Of a DNA stretch of 64,000 nucleotides, positions 37,472 to 45,846 are shown piece after piece. A program made the translations under genes and the position numbers. This DNA comes from Polaribacter sp. Hel1_33_78 (GTDB lineage Bacteria; Bacteroidota; Bacteroidia; Flavobacteriales; Flavobacteriaceae). The stretch is taken from positions 1,716,001-1,780,000 of the forward strand of contig NZ_LT629794.1 of assembly GCF_900106075.1 (NCBI RefSeq), given 5' to 3'. Below the pieces are notes generated by a model. The model did not search any database. It saw only the letters and a program-made list of their open reading frames with translations, and was not told the origin of the DNA. The stretch's first letter is position 1. The number at the start of each line of letters is the position of its first letter.

Positions 37472-39646
37472 ATGAGAAAATTATTGCTTATCTCAATCCT
37501 TTTAAGTCTTATTTTTGCAAGTGCTTGTATAAATGAAATTAAAGATATGAAGAGTACAGATGCAAAGTACCCTGTTGCTGATAGGCAGCCTGAAAAATTA
37601 GAAAAACACGGAGATGTTAGAATGGATAATTATTTTTGGATGCGTTTAACGGATGCTCAAAAAAATGCTACAGAGAAAGATCAGCAAACTCGAAAAGTAG
37701 TTGATTATTTAGAAGCAGAGAATACCTATTACAATAAAGTAACGGACCATACTAAAGACTTTCAGAAAGATTTATTTGAAGAAATGAAAGGTAGAATTAA
37801 AGAAGATGATACTTCCGTACCTTATAAAGAAAATGGTTATTTTTATATAACACGTTATGAAATAGGAAAGCAATATCCAATTTATAGCCGAAAAAAGGAA
37901 ACTTTAGATGCAGCGGAAGAAATCCTTTTTAATGTAAATGATGCCGCCGAAGGGTATGATTATTTTCAATTAGGTGGTTTAAATATTTCTGAAGATAATA
38001 AACTCATGGTTTTTGCAACCGATACGGTGAGTAGAAGACAATATTTTTTACGCATTAAAAATCTAGAAACAGGAGAAATTTATAAAGATATAATTAAAAA
38101 TACCACAGGTGGTTCTGTTTGGGCAAATGATAACAAAACCATTTTTTACACAAAGAAAAATCCAGAAACCTTGAGAAGCGAAAAGGTTTTTAGACATGTA
38201 TTAGGTACACCAACTTCAGAAGATGTAGAAGTTTTTCATGAAAAAGATGATACTTTTGGTACGTATGTAACTAAATCGAAATCTAATGACTTTATAATCG
38301 TCGGTTCTTATAGTACATTATCTACAGAAGCACAGTTCTTAGACGCCAACAATCCAAACGGAAAATTCACCATTTTACAAGCAAGAGAAAAAGAGTTAGA
38401 ATACAATGTTGCGCATTATAAAGATCATTTTTATCTATTAACCAATAAAGATGGTGCTACCAATTTCAAGATGATGAAAACACCTGTTTTAGCTACAGGT
38501 AAAGAAAATTGGGTAGATGTTATTGCACATAGAGAAGATACCTTATTAGAAGATTTTTCCATATTTAAAGACTTTATAGTAATTGAAGAACGCACCAATG
38601 GATTGAATAAAATACGCATAAAACGTTGGGATCAAAAGGAAGATTTTTATTTGCCTTTTGATGAAGAAACATATGCTGCTGGTGTATTTCCTAATCCAGA
38701 ATTTGATACAAACGTTATTAGGTATTCCTATAATTCGTTTACAACGCCAAGTTCTGTTATTGACTTCAACATCAGAGATAAATCGCAAGAGGTTAAAAAA
38801 GAACAAGAGGTGTTAGGCGGAAAATTCAAAAAAGAAAACTACAACAGTAAACGAATTTGGGCAACTGCAATAGACGGTAAAAAAGTGGCTATTTCTATAG
38901 TATATCATAAAAATACTAAGTTAAATGAAAATACACCATTATTACAATATGCATACGGTTCTTATGGAGCTACAATTCCAGATAGTTTTTCAACCACACG
39001 TTTAAGTTTATTAGATAGAGGTTTTGTTTTTGCAATCGCGCATATTAGAGGAAGTCAATATTTAGGAAGAGATTGGTATGAAGATGGTAAAATGTTTCAC
39101 AAAAAAAATACGTTTACTGATTTTATAGCTTGTTCTAAATATTTAATTGATAATAAGTACACCTCTGCCAAACATTTATACGCCATGGGAGGTTCCGCCG
39201 GAGGATTATTAATTGGTGTTGTTGTTAACCTGAATCCAGAATTATACAATGGTGTTATTGCCGCCGTACCATTTGTGGATGTCATATCGACTATGTTAGA
39301 TGATAGTATTCCATTAACCACAGGAGAATATGATGAATGGGGTAACCCTAATAACAAAGATAGTTACGACTATATAAAATCGTATTCACCCTATGATCAG
39401 GTAACTGAAAAAGCATATCCAAATATGTTAGTGACCACGGGGTATCATGATTCTCAGGTACAGTATTGGGAACCTGCAAAATGGGTCGCGAAACTGCGAG
39501 CGCTAAAAACAGACACCAATTTATTAATGTTAGATACCAATATGGATGCCGGTCATGGAGGAGCATCTGGACGTTTTGAAGCATTAAAAGAAACAGCAAA
39601 AGATTACACTTTCTTTTTAGCGCTTGAAAACAAATTAAAGGTATAG
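37472..39646 (+). CDS. Prolyl oligopeptidase family (S9A) lipoprotein, oligopeptidase B-like
   Basis: This serine peptidase cleaves short peptides, probably after basic residues as in oligopeptidase B. The 724 residues begin with a lipoprotein signal whose lipobox is ASAC (Cys19), so it should sit in the periplasm or outer membrane. A beta-propeller (about 90-440) precedes the alpha/beta hydrolase domain with the nucleophile in GGSAGG (about residue 574), the acid in HDSQV (about 660) and the His in [10 protein letters not shown] (about 692). Length and motifs fit PtrB (about 690). It stands alone. Confidence 0.9.
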   Translation: MRKLLLISILLSLIFASACINEIKDMKSTDAKYPVADRQPEKLEKHGDVRMDNYFWMRLTDAQKNATEKDQQTRKVVDYLEAENTYYNKVTDHTKDFQKDLFEEMKGRIKEDDTSVPYKENGYFYITRYEIGKQYPIYSRKKETLDAAEEILFNVNDAAEGYDYFQLGGLNISEDNKLMVFATDTVSRRQYFLRIKNLETGEIYKDIIKNTTGGSVWANDNKTIFYTKKNPETLRSEKVFRHVLGTPTSEDVEVFHEKDDTFGTYVTKSKSNDFIIVGSYSTLSTEAQFLDANNPNGKFTILQAREKELEYNVAHYKDHFYLLTNKDGATNFKMMKTPVLATGKENWVDVIAHREDTLLEDFSIFKDFIVIEERTNGLNKIRIKRWDQKEDFYLPFDEETYAAGVFPNPEFDTNVIRYSYNSFTTPSSVIDFNIRDKSQEVKKEQEVLGGKFKKENYNSKRIWATAIDGKKVAISIVYHKNTKLNENTPLLQYAYGSYGATIPDSFSTTRLSLLDRGFVFAIAHIRGSQYLGRDWYEDGKMFHKKNTFTDFIACSKYLIDNKYTSAKHLYAMGGSAGGLLIGVVVNLNPELYNGVIAAVPFVDVISTMLDDSIPLTTGEYDEWGNPNNKDSYDYIKSYSPYDQVTEKAYPNMLVTTGYHDSQVQYWEPAKWVAKLRALKTDTNLLMLDTNMDAGHGGASGRFEALKETAKDYTFFLALENKLKV

Positions 39647-39689
39647 CCAATTAAGCCTTAAAATGACTTTTATAATTCCGCAAGGAAGT

Positions 39690-39697
39690 GTATTTTT
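39690..39697 (+). promoter_or_regulatory. Candidate -7 element of the sulfonolipid gene pair
   Basis: TATTTTTG matches TAnnTTTG and would give a leader of roughly 115 bases before the cysteate synthase-like gene. No good TTG -33 element is seen at the right distance. Confidence 0.35.
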
Positions 39698-39815
39698 GTG
39701 TTCAGAAGAAGGCAATCGTCTTTGCAGAAGTTAAGAAGCAATCTTTATTTAAATTAATTAGGTTACTTCTATACTTTTTCAATGCAATGACGTTTCCTTT
39801 TTTAAAGAAATTAAC

Positions 39816-40811
39816 ATGACAAGACACCTAGGAATCACCAATTCAATTTTAGAGTTAGTAGGCGAAACCCCGCTAATTAAGCTGCATAAGATTACTAAAA
39901 ATCTGCCAGGTTCTTACTATGCAAAATTTGAAGCTTTTAATCCTGGACATTCTGCAAAAGATAGAATTGCTTTGCATATTGTAAAAGATGCAGAAAAAAA
40001 AGGGATTCTTAAAAAAGGAGCTACGATTATAGAAACTACTTCAGGTAACACAGGTTTTAGTTTGGCTATGATTAGTATTGTTAGAGGTTATAAATGTATT
40101 TTAGCGGTGAGCGATAAATCTTCGGTAGATAAAATAGATTTATTGAAATCTATGGGGGCAGAAGTTCATGTATGCCCAGCGAACGTTGCACCAGATGATC
40201 CAAGGTCATACTACGAAGTAGCTAAAACGATTCACAAGAAAACGAAGAATTCTGTATATATTAATCAATATTTTAACGAGCTTAACATAGAAGCACATTA
40301 CCGATCTACCGGACCAGAAATCTGGGAGCAAACTCAAGGGGAAGTTACTCATGTCGTAGTGGCAAGTGGCACAGGAGGTACTATTTCTGGGACAGGAAAG
40401 TACTTAAAAGAACAAAACTCAAATATTAAAGTTTTAGGAGTAGATGCTTTTGGCTCGGTACTAAAAAAATACCATGAAACCAGAGAACTCGACTTAAATG
40501 AAATAAAGCCTTATAAAATTGAAGGTTTAGGCAAAAACTTAATTCCGACAGCTACAGATTTTGATGTGATCGATATTTATGAAAAAGTATCTGACAAAGA
40601 TGCTGCATTAGAAGCCAGAAATATTGTGAAAAAAGAAGGAATGTTTCCGGGGTATACAAGTGGTGCTGTTATGAAAGCTACAAAACAATATGCGGCTAAA
40701 GATATGTTTACAGAAGATAGTTTTGTAGTTTTAATTTTTCCAGACCATGGATCTCGTTATATGAACAAAATTTATAGTGATGACTGGATGAAACAAAATG
40801 ATTTTCTATAA
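39816..40811 (+). CDS. PLP enzyme of the cysteine synthase family, probable L-cysteate synthase
   Basis: The 331-residue enzyme has the cysteine synthase/cystathionine beta-synthase fold: [11 protein letters not shown], the PLP lysine in [12 protein letters not shown] (about residue 48), the substrate loop TTSGNTGFS and the phosphate cup [14 protein letters not shown]. Specificity differs from CysK, with NPGHSAKDR in place of NPxxSVKDR, and there is no C-terminal CBS pair. It lies 86 bases ahead of an alpha-oxoamine synthase, the pairing reported for sulfonolipid (capnine) synthesis, where this enzyme makes L-cysteate from sulfite and a serine derivative. An ordinary cysteine synthase is the main alternative. 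Names for the cysteate genes vary in the literature, so I give no symbol. Confidence 0.72.
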   Translation: MTRHLGITNSILELVGETPLIKLHKITKNLPGSYYAKFEAFNPGHSAKDRIALHIVKDAEKKGILKKGATIIETTSGNTGFSLAMISIVRGYKCILAVSDKSSVDKIDLLKSMGAEVHVCPANVAPDDPRSYYEVAKTIHKKTKNSVYINQYFNELNIEAHYRSTGPEIWEQTQGEVTHVVVASGTGGTISGTGKYLKEQNSNIKVLGVDAFGSVLKKYHETRELDLNEIKPYKIEGLGKNLIPTATDFDVIDIYEKVSDKDAALEARNIVKKEGMFPGYTSGAVMKATKQYAAKDMFTEDSFVVLIFPDHGSRYMNKIYSDDWMKQNDFL

Positions 40812-40897
40812 GTAGAATTGTATACTTCACTATTTGATAAACTGCAAAAAAAACGGTTACTTTGCATTTCGAAGAAAAATTAAAAATAGAGTACACG

Positions 40898-42142
40898 ATG
40901 AAAGATTTATTTGAAAGAATAATTGAAGATAAAGGACCTTTAGGTAAATGGGCTGAGCAAGCCGAAGGCTATTACGTTTTCCCTAAATTAGAAGGCCCAA
41001 TATCTAATAGAATGTCTTTTAATGGAAAGAAAGTGATTACTTGGAGCATCAATGACTACTTGGGTCTTGCGAACCATCCTGAGATTTTAAAAGTAGATGG
41101 AGAAGCAGCAACGGAGCACGGAATGGCTTACCCAATGGGAGCAAGAATGATGTCTGGTCATACTCCTAAGCATGAACAATTAGAAAGAGAATGTGCTTCC
41201 TTTGTAGACAAAGAAAAAGCATATTTATTAAATTTTGGATACCAAGGAATTATGTCGGCAATAGACGCTTTGGTAACCAAAAATGATATTATTGTGTATG
41301 ACATGGACACACATGCTTGTATAATAGATGGTGTTCGTTTGCATGCTGGTAAACGTTTTGTATATCGTCATAACGATATGGAAAGTTTTGAGAAAAACAT
41401 CAAGCGTGCTAAAAAAATGGCAGATAAAACGGGTGGAGGAATTTTAGTGATTTCTGAAGGTGTTTTTGGAATGCGAGGAGAACAGGGCCGTTTAAAAGAA
41501 ATTATCGCTTTTAAAAAAGAGTATAACTTTAGAATTTTAGTAGACGATGCACATGGATTTGGCACCCTAGGAGAAGGCGGTAGAGGTACTGGTTTTGAAC
41601 AAGGAGTGCAAGATGATATAGATGTATATTTTGCAACTTTTGCAAAATCTATGGCAGGTATTGGTGCTTTTTTGGCAGGTAATAAAGACGTTATTCAATA
41701 TTTACAATATAATATGCGTTCCCAAACGTTTGCAAAATCTTTACCAATGGCAATGGTTAAAGGTGCTTTAAAGCGGTTAGACATGCTGCGTACCATGCCT
41801 GAGCTAAAAGAAAAATTATGGGCAAACACAAATGGTCTACAATCTGGATTGCGTGCTGCTGGTTTTGATTTAGGAACTACGCAAACATGCATAACCCCAG
41901 TATTTTTAAAAGGAGAAATTCCGGAAGCAATGGCAATGGTTAATGATTTGCGTGAAAATCACGGAATCTTTTGTTCTATTGTGGTATATCCTGTAATACC
42001 AAAAGGATTAATTATTTTACGTTTGATACCGACAGCAACTCATACAAAAGAAGATATAGATGAAACAATTACAGCATTTTCTGCGATTCGAAAATTGCTA
42101 GAAAATGGAACCTATAAAAAAATAGCAGCTTCTATAGTATAG
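40898..42142 (+). CDS. Alpha-oxoamine synthase, probable cysteate C-acyltransferase
   Basis: This PLP enzyme belongs with serine palmitoyltransferase, KBL and BioF, which condense an amino acid with an acyl thioester. In the sulfonolipid pathway the homologue joins L-cysteate to a fatty acyl group to form 3-ketocapnine. The 414 residues include INDYLGLANHP, GARMMSGHTPKHEQLE, DDAHGFGTLGEGGRG and the PLP lysine in ATFAKSMAGIGAF (about residue 253). I start at the internal ATG (MKDLFERIIEDKGPLG) rather than an upstream TTG, since the sequence before it is not family-like. TTG-N21-TACTTTG just upstream could be its own promoter. It ends at a strong terminator. Confidence 0.75.
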   Translation: MKDLFERIIEDKGPLGKWAEQAEGYYVFPKLEGPISNRMSFNGKKVITWSINDYLGLANHPEILKVDGEAATEHGMAYPMGARMMSGHTPKHEQLERECASFVDKEKAYLLNFGYQGIMSAIDALVTKNDIIVYDMDTHACIIDGVRLHAGKRFVYRHNDMESFEKNIKRAKKMADKTGGGILVISEGVFGMRGEQGRLKEIIAFKKEYNFRILVDDAHGFGTLGEGGRGTGFEQGVQDDIDVYFATFAKSMAGIGAFLAGNKDVIQYLQYNMRSQTFAKSLPMAMVKGALKRLDMLRTMPELKEKLWANTNGLQSGLRAAGFDLGTTQTCITPVFLKGEIPEAMAMVNDLRENHGIFCSIVVYPVIPKGLIILRLIPTATHTKEDIDETITAFSAIRKLLENGTYKKIAASIV

Positions 42143-42165
42143 TTTTTTAAACATATATATTTATG

Positions 42166-42192
42166 AACCGAGCTAACTGCTCGGTTTTTTTT
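42166..42192 (+). terminator. Intrinsic terminator after the sulfonolipid gene pair
   Basis: AACCGAGC pairs with GCTCGGTT across a TAACT loop and is followed by eight T residues. Confidence 0.9.
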
Positions 42193-42587
42193 GTTTAAAT
42201 AAAATTTCAAGTATTAACATAAAATAAATTTTATAGAATCCCTCATTTTTAAAGAATCTTAATACTCTGGTTAATTAATAATTTTTTAATAAAAAATTAA
42301 GTGAGTTACTTAATTATCTGATTATGAAAATAAACGGAATTTAAATCTGATAAAATTTTTCTTAGTATTCTAGGTGATGTAACAAAATGTAAACGGAGTA
42401 AAGGCCTAAATACAATTTTTATTCATTTATATTTTTACCTATTTTATTTTAAATTTATTAATTTTTAGATTCTTTTTTTTATCGTTAAAAAACTAATTGA
42501 TGTGTTTATGTATTGGTGTTTTTAATAGATTTTAAATAATTTATTACTAATTTCGATTGCTTTAAATTAATCAAAAATTATACTAAA
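42193..42587. other. AT-rich non-coding leader region of the GH16 gene
   Basis: After the terminator this stretch is extremely AT-rich and holds no reading frame that I can support. It must contain the promoter of the GH16 gene, but I see no clear TAnnTTTG box close to the start and no repeats or stable hairpins. Confidence 0.5.
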
Positions 42588-43433
42588 ATGAGAAAGAAAA
42601 CGAGAGTAGTACATATAATATTTTTAATAATATTAACTGTTTTTTTTATAGAATGCAGCAAAGATGAAGGTAATATTATTCCTCCAGAAATAATTGAAGA
42701 GCCACCAGCTAGCGGTGATTTAATCTTTTTTGATGAATTTGATATTGATGGAGCTTTGGATACTAGTAAATGGACATTTGAAATTATACCACCTAACAAC
42801 GGAAGTTGGTGGAATGGTGAAGAACAACACTACACAGGTAGAAGAGATAATACTTATATTTCTAACGGTACCATGAAAATTGTAGCAAAAAAAGAAGTTT
42901 ATACTTTTCAAGGTTCGACAAAAAATTATACTTCAGCACGTTTAAATTCTAAATTTTCATTTACCTACGGACGTATTGATGTTAAAGCTAAACTACCAAA
43001 AGGAGGCGGCACATGGCCTGCAATATGGACAATTGGTTCGAATATAAATAGCGTTGGTTGGCCAGCATGCGGTGAAATTGATATTATGGAGCACTGGGGG
43101 CATGAACCGACAATTGTTTCGAGTGCTACTCACAACACCGCTTGTTCTGGTGATTGTTCGGGTGTTACCGTAGGGAAAACTGCTATTTCCGATTATAATG
43201 ATGAATTTCATGTATATTCCATGATATGGAATGAAAATGAAATTCAGTTTTTAATTGATGATGAATTAAAATATACGTATGATCCTTCACCAAAAGACAC
43301 ACGTAATTGGCCATATAGCGCTGATCAATTTATTATATTGAATTTAGCAATGGGAGGCAGTTGGTTTACAATTGACCCTGATTTTAAAGAGGCTGCCATG
43401 GAAATAGATTATGTAAGAGTATATAAAAACTAA
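42588..43433 (+). CDS. GH16 family beta-glucanase (laminarinase) lipoprotein
   Basis: This 281-residue enzyme should hydrolyse beta-1,3-glucans such as laminarin, an algal storage polysaccharide. It starts with a lipoprotein signal with lipobox IEC (Cys23) and an acidic linker, then a single GH16 jelly-roll domain: FFDEFDIDGALDTSKW, GGGTWPAIWTIGSN, and the catalytic motif GEIDIMEHWG with nucleophile and acid/base glutamates (about residues 165 and 170). It ends in MEIDYVRVYKN as usual. No SusC/SusD pair or other glycosidase is nearby, so this is an isolated enzyme rather than part of a utilisation locus in the window. Confidence 0.93.
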   Translation: MRKKTRVVHIIFLIILTVFFIECSKDEGNIIPPEIIEEPPASGDLIFFDEFDIDGALDTSKWTFEIIPPNNGSWWNGEEQHYTGRRDNTYISNGTMKIVAKKEVYTFQGSTKNYTSARLNSKFSFTYGRIDVKAKLPKGGGTWPAIWTIGSNINSVGWPACGEIDIMEHWGHEPTIVSSATHNTACSGDCSGVTVGKTAISDYNDEFHVYSMIWNENEIQFLIDDELKYTYDPSPKDTRNWPYSADQFIILNLAMGGSWFTIDPDFKEAAMEIDYVRVYKN

Positions 43434-43460
43434 AATGAAGATATTTTTCTATTAAATCAT

Positions 43461-43517
43461 AAAAGCCAATTTTTTTTGAGTATTCGTAATAATATCCAAA
43501 GTATTTGGCTTTTTTTG
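43461..43517 (+). terminator. Possible terminator with a long loop after GH16
   Basis: AAAAGCCAA pairs with TTGGCTTTT across 35 bases and is followed by a T run. The long loop makes it a weak candidate. The rest of the 322-base gap up to 43755 shows nothing that I can identify. Confidence 0.45.
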
Positions 43518-43755
43518 GAATCACATATCTCTAAGTAAAACTCTAACAGATTTTTTTTGTTACATCTATTGAATGAAGGTTAGATTAGAAATATTTTTGA
43601 TTTCAATGGTTTCTAAAAGTGAAAACTAAATAAAATACACTTTTGAAGCTTTGCACTATGATCTAATAAAAAAGTTCAAAAATCAATAAAAGATTATTCT
43701 TTTCTTAAAACGCAGCGAATACAAACAAAGCTATCATGAATATTTTAGTACCAAC

Positions 43756-44166
43756 TTAAATATTTTGGAAATTACGAATTGTTCCAGAAATAGTGCAAGA
43801 CAATTTTATTGTATTGTAGATAGTACCAAATTTCTCAATATTCTTTTTTAATAAGTCAATATTCAGTCTTTTATCGCTGCTGTAAACTATTAAATTATAT
43901 CTGATATTATCTAATCGAGGTGGGTTTTCAAGACGCATGGCATAAACTTCAATATTAGCTTTTAAATAATTGAATTTTAACATGACTGAAAAACGCTCAA
44001 CATTTTTTAATATGCAAGAAGCAAAAGAACTCAAAAATAACTCGGCAGGATTTGGCAAGTTTTCAGAAGTTAAACTCGTCGTTCCAAAATTTATAGTGGA
44101 TTGTTTTACCTCAATAATACCCTCTTGTTTTGAAATGGAGGAAGCTTTGATGTGATACTTTATCAT
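43756..44166 (-). CDS. OsmC-like peroxiredoxin family protein
   Basis: This 136-residue protein fits the OsmC/Ohr family, thiol peroxidases that reduce organic hydroperoxides. The N-terminal strand region leads to NPAELFLSSFASCILKNVERF with the likely peroxidatic cysteine (about residue 52). The second conserved cysteine falls in KLSCTISG near the C-terminus. The gene starts within the last four bases of the thioredoxin-like gene (ATGA overlap), which suggests that the small thiol protein is its reductant or partner. Confidence 0.82.
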   Translation of the reverse strand: MIKYHIKASSISKQEGIIEVKQSTINFGTTSLTSENLPNPAELFLSSFASCILKNVERFSVMLKFNYLKANIEVYAMRLENPPRLDNIRYNLIVYSSDKRLNIDLLKKNIEKFGTIYNTIKLSCTISGTIRNFQNI

Positions 44167-44402
44167 ATTTGTTTATTTAGAAGTTTTAGTACTTCTTCTT
44201 TTGAAGGTATTCTTCCTATTATAGCGATATCATCATTTATAATTAGAGCAGGTGTTGATATTATATCGAATTTCAGAATCTCTGCTATATCTTCAATTTT
44301 TTCAATGGTTACATCAAAGTTGTTTTTGATAACCACAGCTTGAACCACATTTGTCATCGCTTTACATTTTGCACATCCCGTTCCTAGTATTTTAATTAAC
44401 AT
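44163..44402 (-). CDS. Small thioredoxin-like protein (redox-active disulfide type)
   Basis: At 79 residues this is a minimal thioredoxin-fold protein with the active site GCAKC (Cys10, Cys13), a C-terminal strand with STPALIINDD containing the cis-proline, and the last helix SKEEVLKLLN. It resembles the thioredoxin-like proteins often called redox-active disulfide protein 2 and found near permeases or arsenic genes. It overlaps the OsmC-like gene by four bases and is preceded by an inverted repeat at the promoter. Confidence 0.88.
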   Translation of the reverse strand: MLIKILGTGCAKCKAMTNVVQAVVIKNNFDVTIEKIEDIAEILKFDIISTPALIINDDIAIIGRIPSKEEVLKLLNKQI

Positions 44403-44409
44403 ATTTATA

Positions 44410-44428
44410 TTGTTACTTCAAATAACAA
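44410..44428. promoter_or_regulatory. Inverted repeat at the thioredoxin/OsmC promoter
   Basis: TTGTTA and TAACAA are separated by seven bases, eight bases ahead of the gene start. On the minus strand a TATATTTG -7-like box (44427-44434) overlaps its edge, so a bound regulator would block transcription. Regulator unknown. Confidence 0.35.
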
Positions 44429-44688
44429 ATATAATACCTGCAATTATTTAAAAATATGACTTAAATCACATTCTTTTGTATAATTTATTTTATAACAACT
44501 TTTAATAAATATAAATGACTTGTCAGTATGGTGTTTTTTAACATACTTTTATTATGAGTTTAACTTAATAAATTTTCACTTCAGTGAAGATACAGATGTA
44601 GTTGAAAAAGCATCAATTCATAACTTAATCTAATTCTTTTGATTGATTATAAAATATTATTTAACTGACATTAAATGATATATCTATG

Positions 44689-45405
44689 TTATATCATATT
44701 TACATTAAAAAGATATCCAACCAAAGCGGTTAGTCCCATGGCAACTGTGCCCCAAAAAGCAATTCTTAAAATTGATTTTCCAATGTTTGAACCTCCCGTT
44801 TTAGCAGATAACGCTCCTAAAACTATTAGAAAAAATAGCGCAAAACCATAAAGGGAATATTCGATATGTTCTAAGGGAAGAAAAAGAGTCACGAGAAAAG
44901 GAAGTAATCCGCCAATCGTAAATGCGGCTCCTGATGCCACTGCGGCCTGAATAGGTTTTGCTTGGTTCATTTCATTTATTCCTAATTCATCTCGAACATG
45001 CGCCCCAAGAGCATCTTTTTCCGTCATTTCTTTAGCAACCAGCAAAGCGGTTTCTTTTTTTAGTCCTCTATTTTCATAAATTTGTGCTAATCGTTGTAAT
45101 TCAATATCTGGCATTTCTTTTAATTCAATAATTTCTCTTTCTATATCTGCTTTTTCAACATCTGTTTGAGAACTTACAGATACATATTCTCCAGCTGCCA
45201 TGGATAATGCTCCTGCCACCAAACCAGCTAAAGTTGCTAAAATAATAGGCTCTCTTAAATCGCTTGCTGCGGCGATACCAATAGCTAAACTAGCAGTAGA
45301 TAAAATTCCATCATTTGCACCAAGAACTGCTGCTCTCAGCCAATTACTCCGGTGTATGTAGTGATGTTCTAGATAATTATCTAATTCCTCAGTCTTTTTC
45401 TTCAT
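44689..45405 (-). CDS. VIT1/CCC1 family Fe2+/Mn2+ transporter
   Basis: This 238-residue membrane protein resembles vacuolar iron transporters that move Fe2+ or Mn2+ out of the cytoplasm. The first part has HRSNWLRAAVLGANDGILSTASL and GALSMAAGEYVSVSSQTDVE, the signature helices. A cytoplasmic metal-binding helical stretch with MPDIELQRLAQIYE and EMTEKDALGAH follows, and three more helices complete the five. It is a single gene upstream of the redox pair with a 286-base gap between them. Confidence 0.9.
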   Translation of the reverse strand: MKKKTEELDNYLEHHYIHRSNWLRAAVLGANDGILSTASLAIGIAAASDLREPIILATLAGLVAGALSMAAGEYVSVSSQTDVEKADIEREIIELKEMPDIELQRLAQIYENRGLKKETALLVAKEMTEKDALGAHVRDELGINEMNQAKPIQAAVASGAAFTIGGLLPFLVTLFLPLEHIEYSLYGFALFFLIVLGALSAKTGGSNIGKSILRIAFWGTVAMGLTALVGYLFNVNMI

Positions 45406-45846
45406 TTCTATCGTTGTTTTTGAGAGTTAAGGTCCAAAAATGTAAGTATTATGACTTTTTTTGATAAGTATAATATATTTTCATCTTTCAGTTTGTAATA
45501 GACAAATTTATATTGATATTTCATAGAATATTATGATATCTGTCAGTTCATTATTGTTTTAAGGATGTAATTAAATTTAGATTAAAAAACGAAAGGCAAA
45601 TTCTAGAAGAAAGTACTTGAACCGCTTTCATTTTTTTTTAATTCCTTGCTTTTTCTGCCAATTATTTAAATTCAATCCCCAGCGTGTGTCGAATATGTAG
45701 AAATTTTATTTTTCTAATTGTTATACAGCACTGATTAATGAAAATAGCTCACCTATAGCATGGAGTTTAGTATTTTCTCAAGAAACAAAAAACTCGAATA
45801 ATGTATTAAACTATTCGAGCTATAAAATTGGTTTTTAAAAATAATT
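45406..45846. other. 441-base gap with a possible coding fragment
   Basis: The gap between the VIT gene and the FecA-like gene holds no intact gene. On the minus strand a 25-codon stretch reading FYIFDTRWGLNLNNWQKKQG and ending in a stop at 45628 looks coding but has no start. On the plus strand a 43-codon open frame (to about 45840) also runs through the terminator hairpin. Neither is convincing. Confidence 0.35.
45786..45819 (-). terminator. Intrinsic terminator, leftward, after the FecA-like gene
   Basis: CTCGAATA pairs with TATTCGAG across 11 bases; read leftward the stem is followed by six T. It lies 28 bases after the receptor stop. Confidence 0.75.

Noticed and set aside
42588..43433. 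Polysaccharide utilisation locus around the GH16 enzyme
   Set aside because: No SusC/SusD pair, sulfatase or further glycosidase lies in the flanking DNA, and the gene is bounded by terminators.
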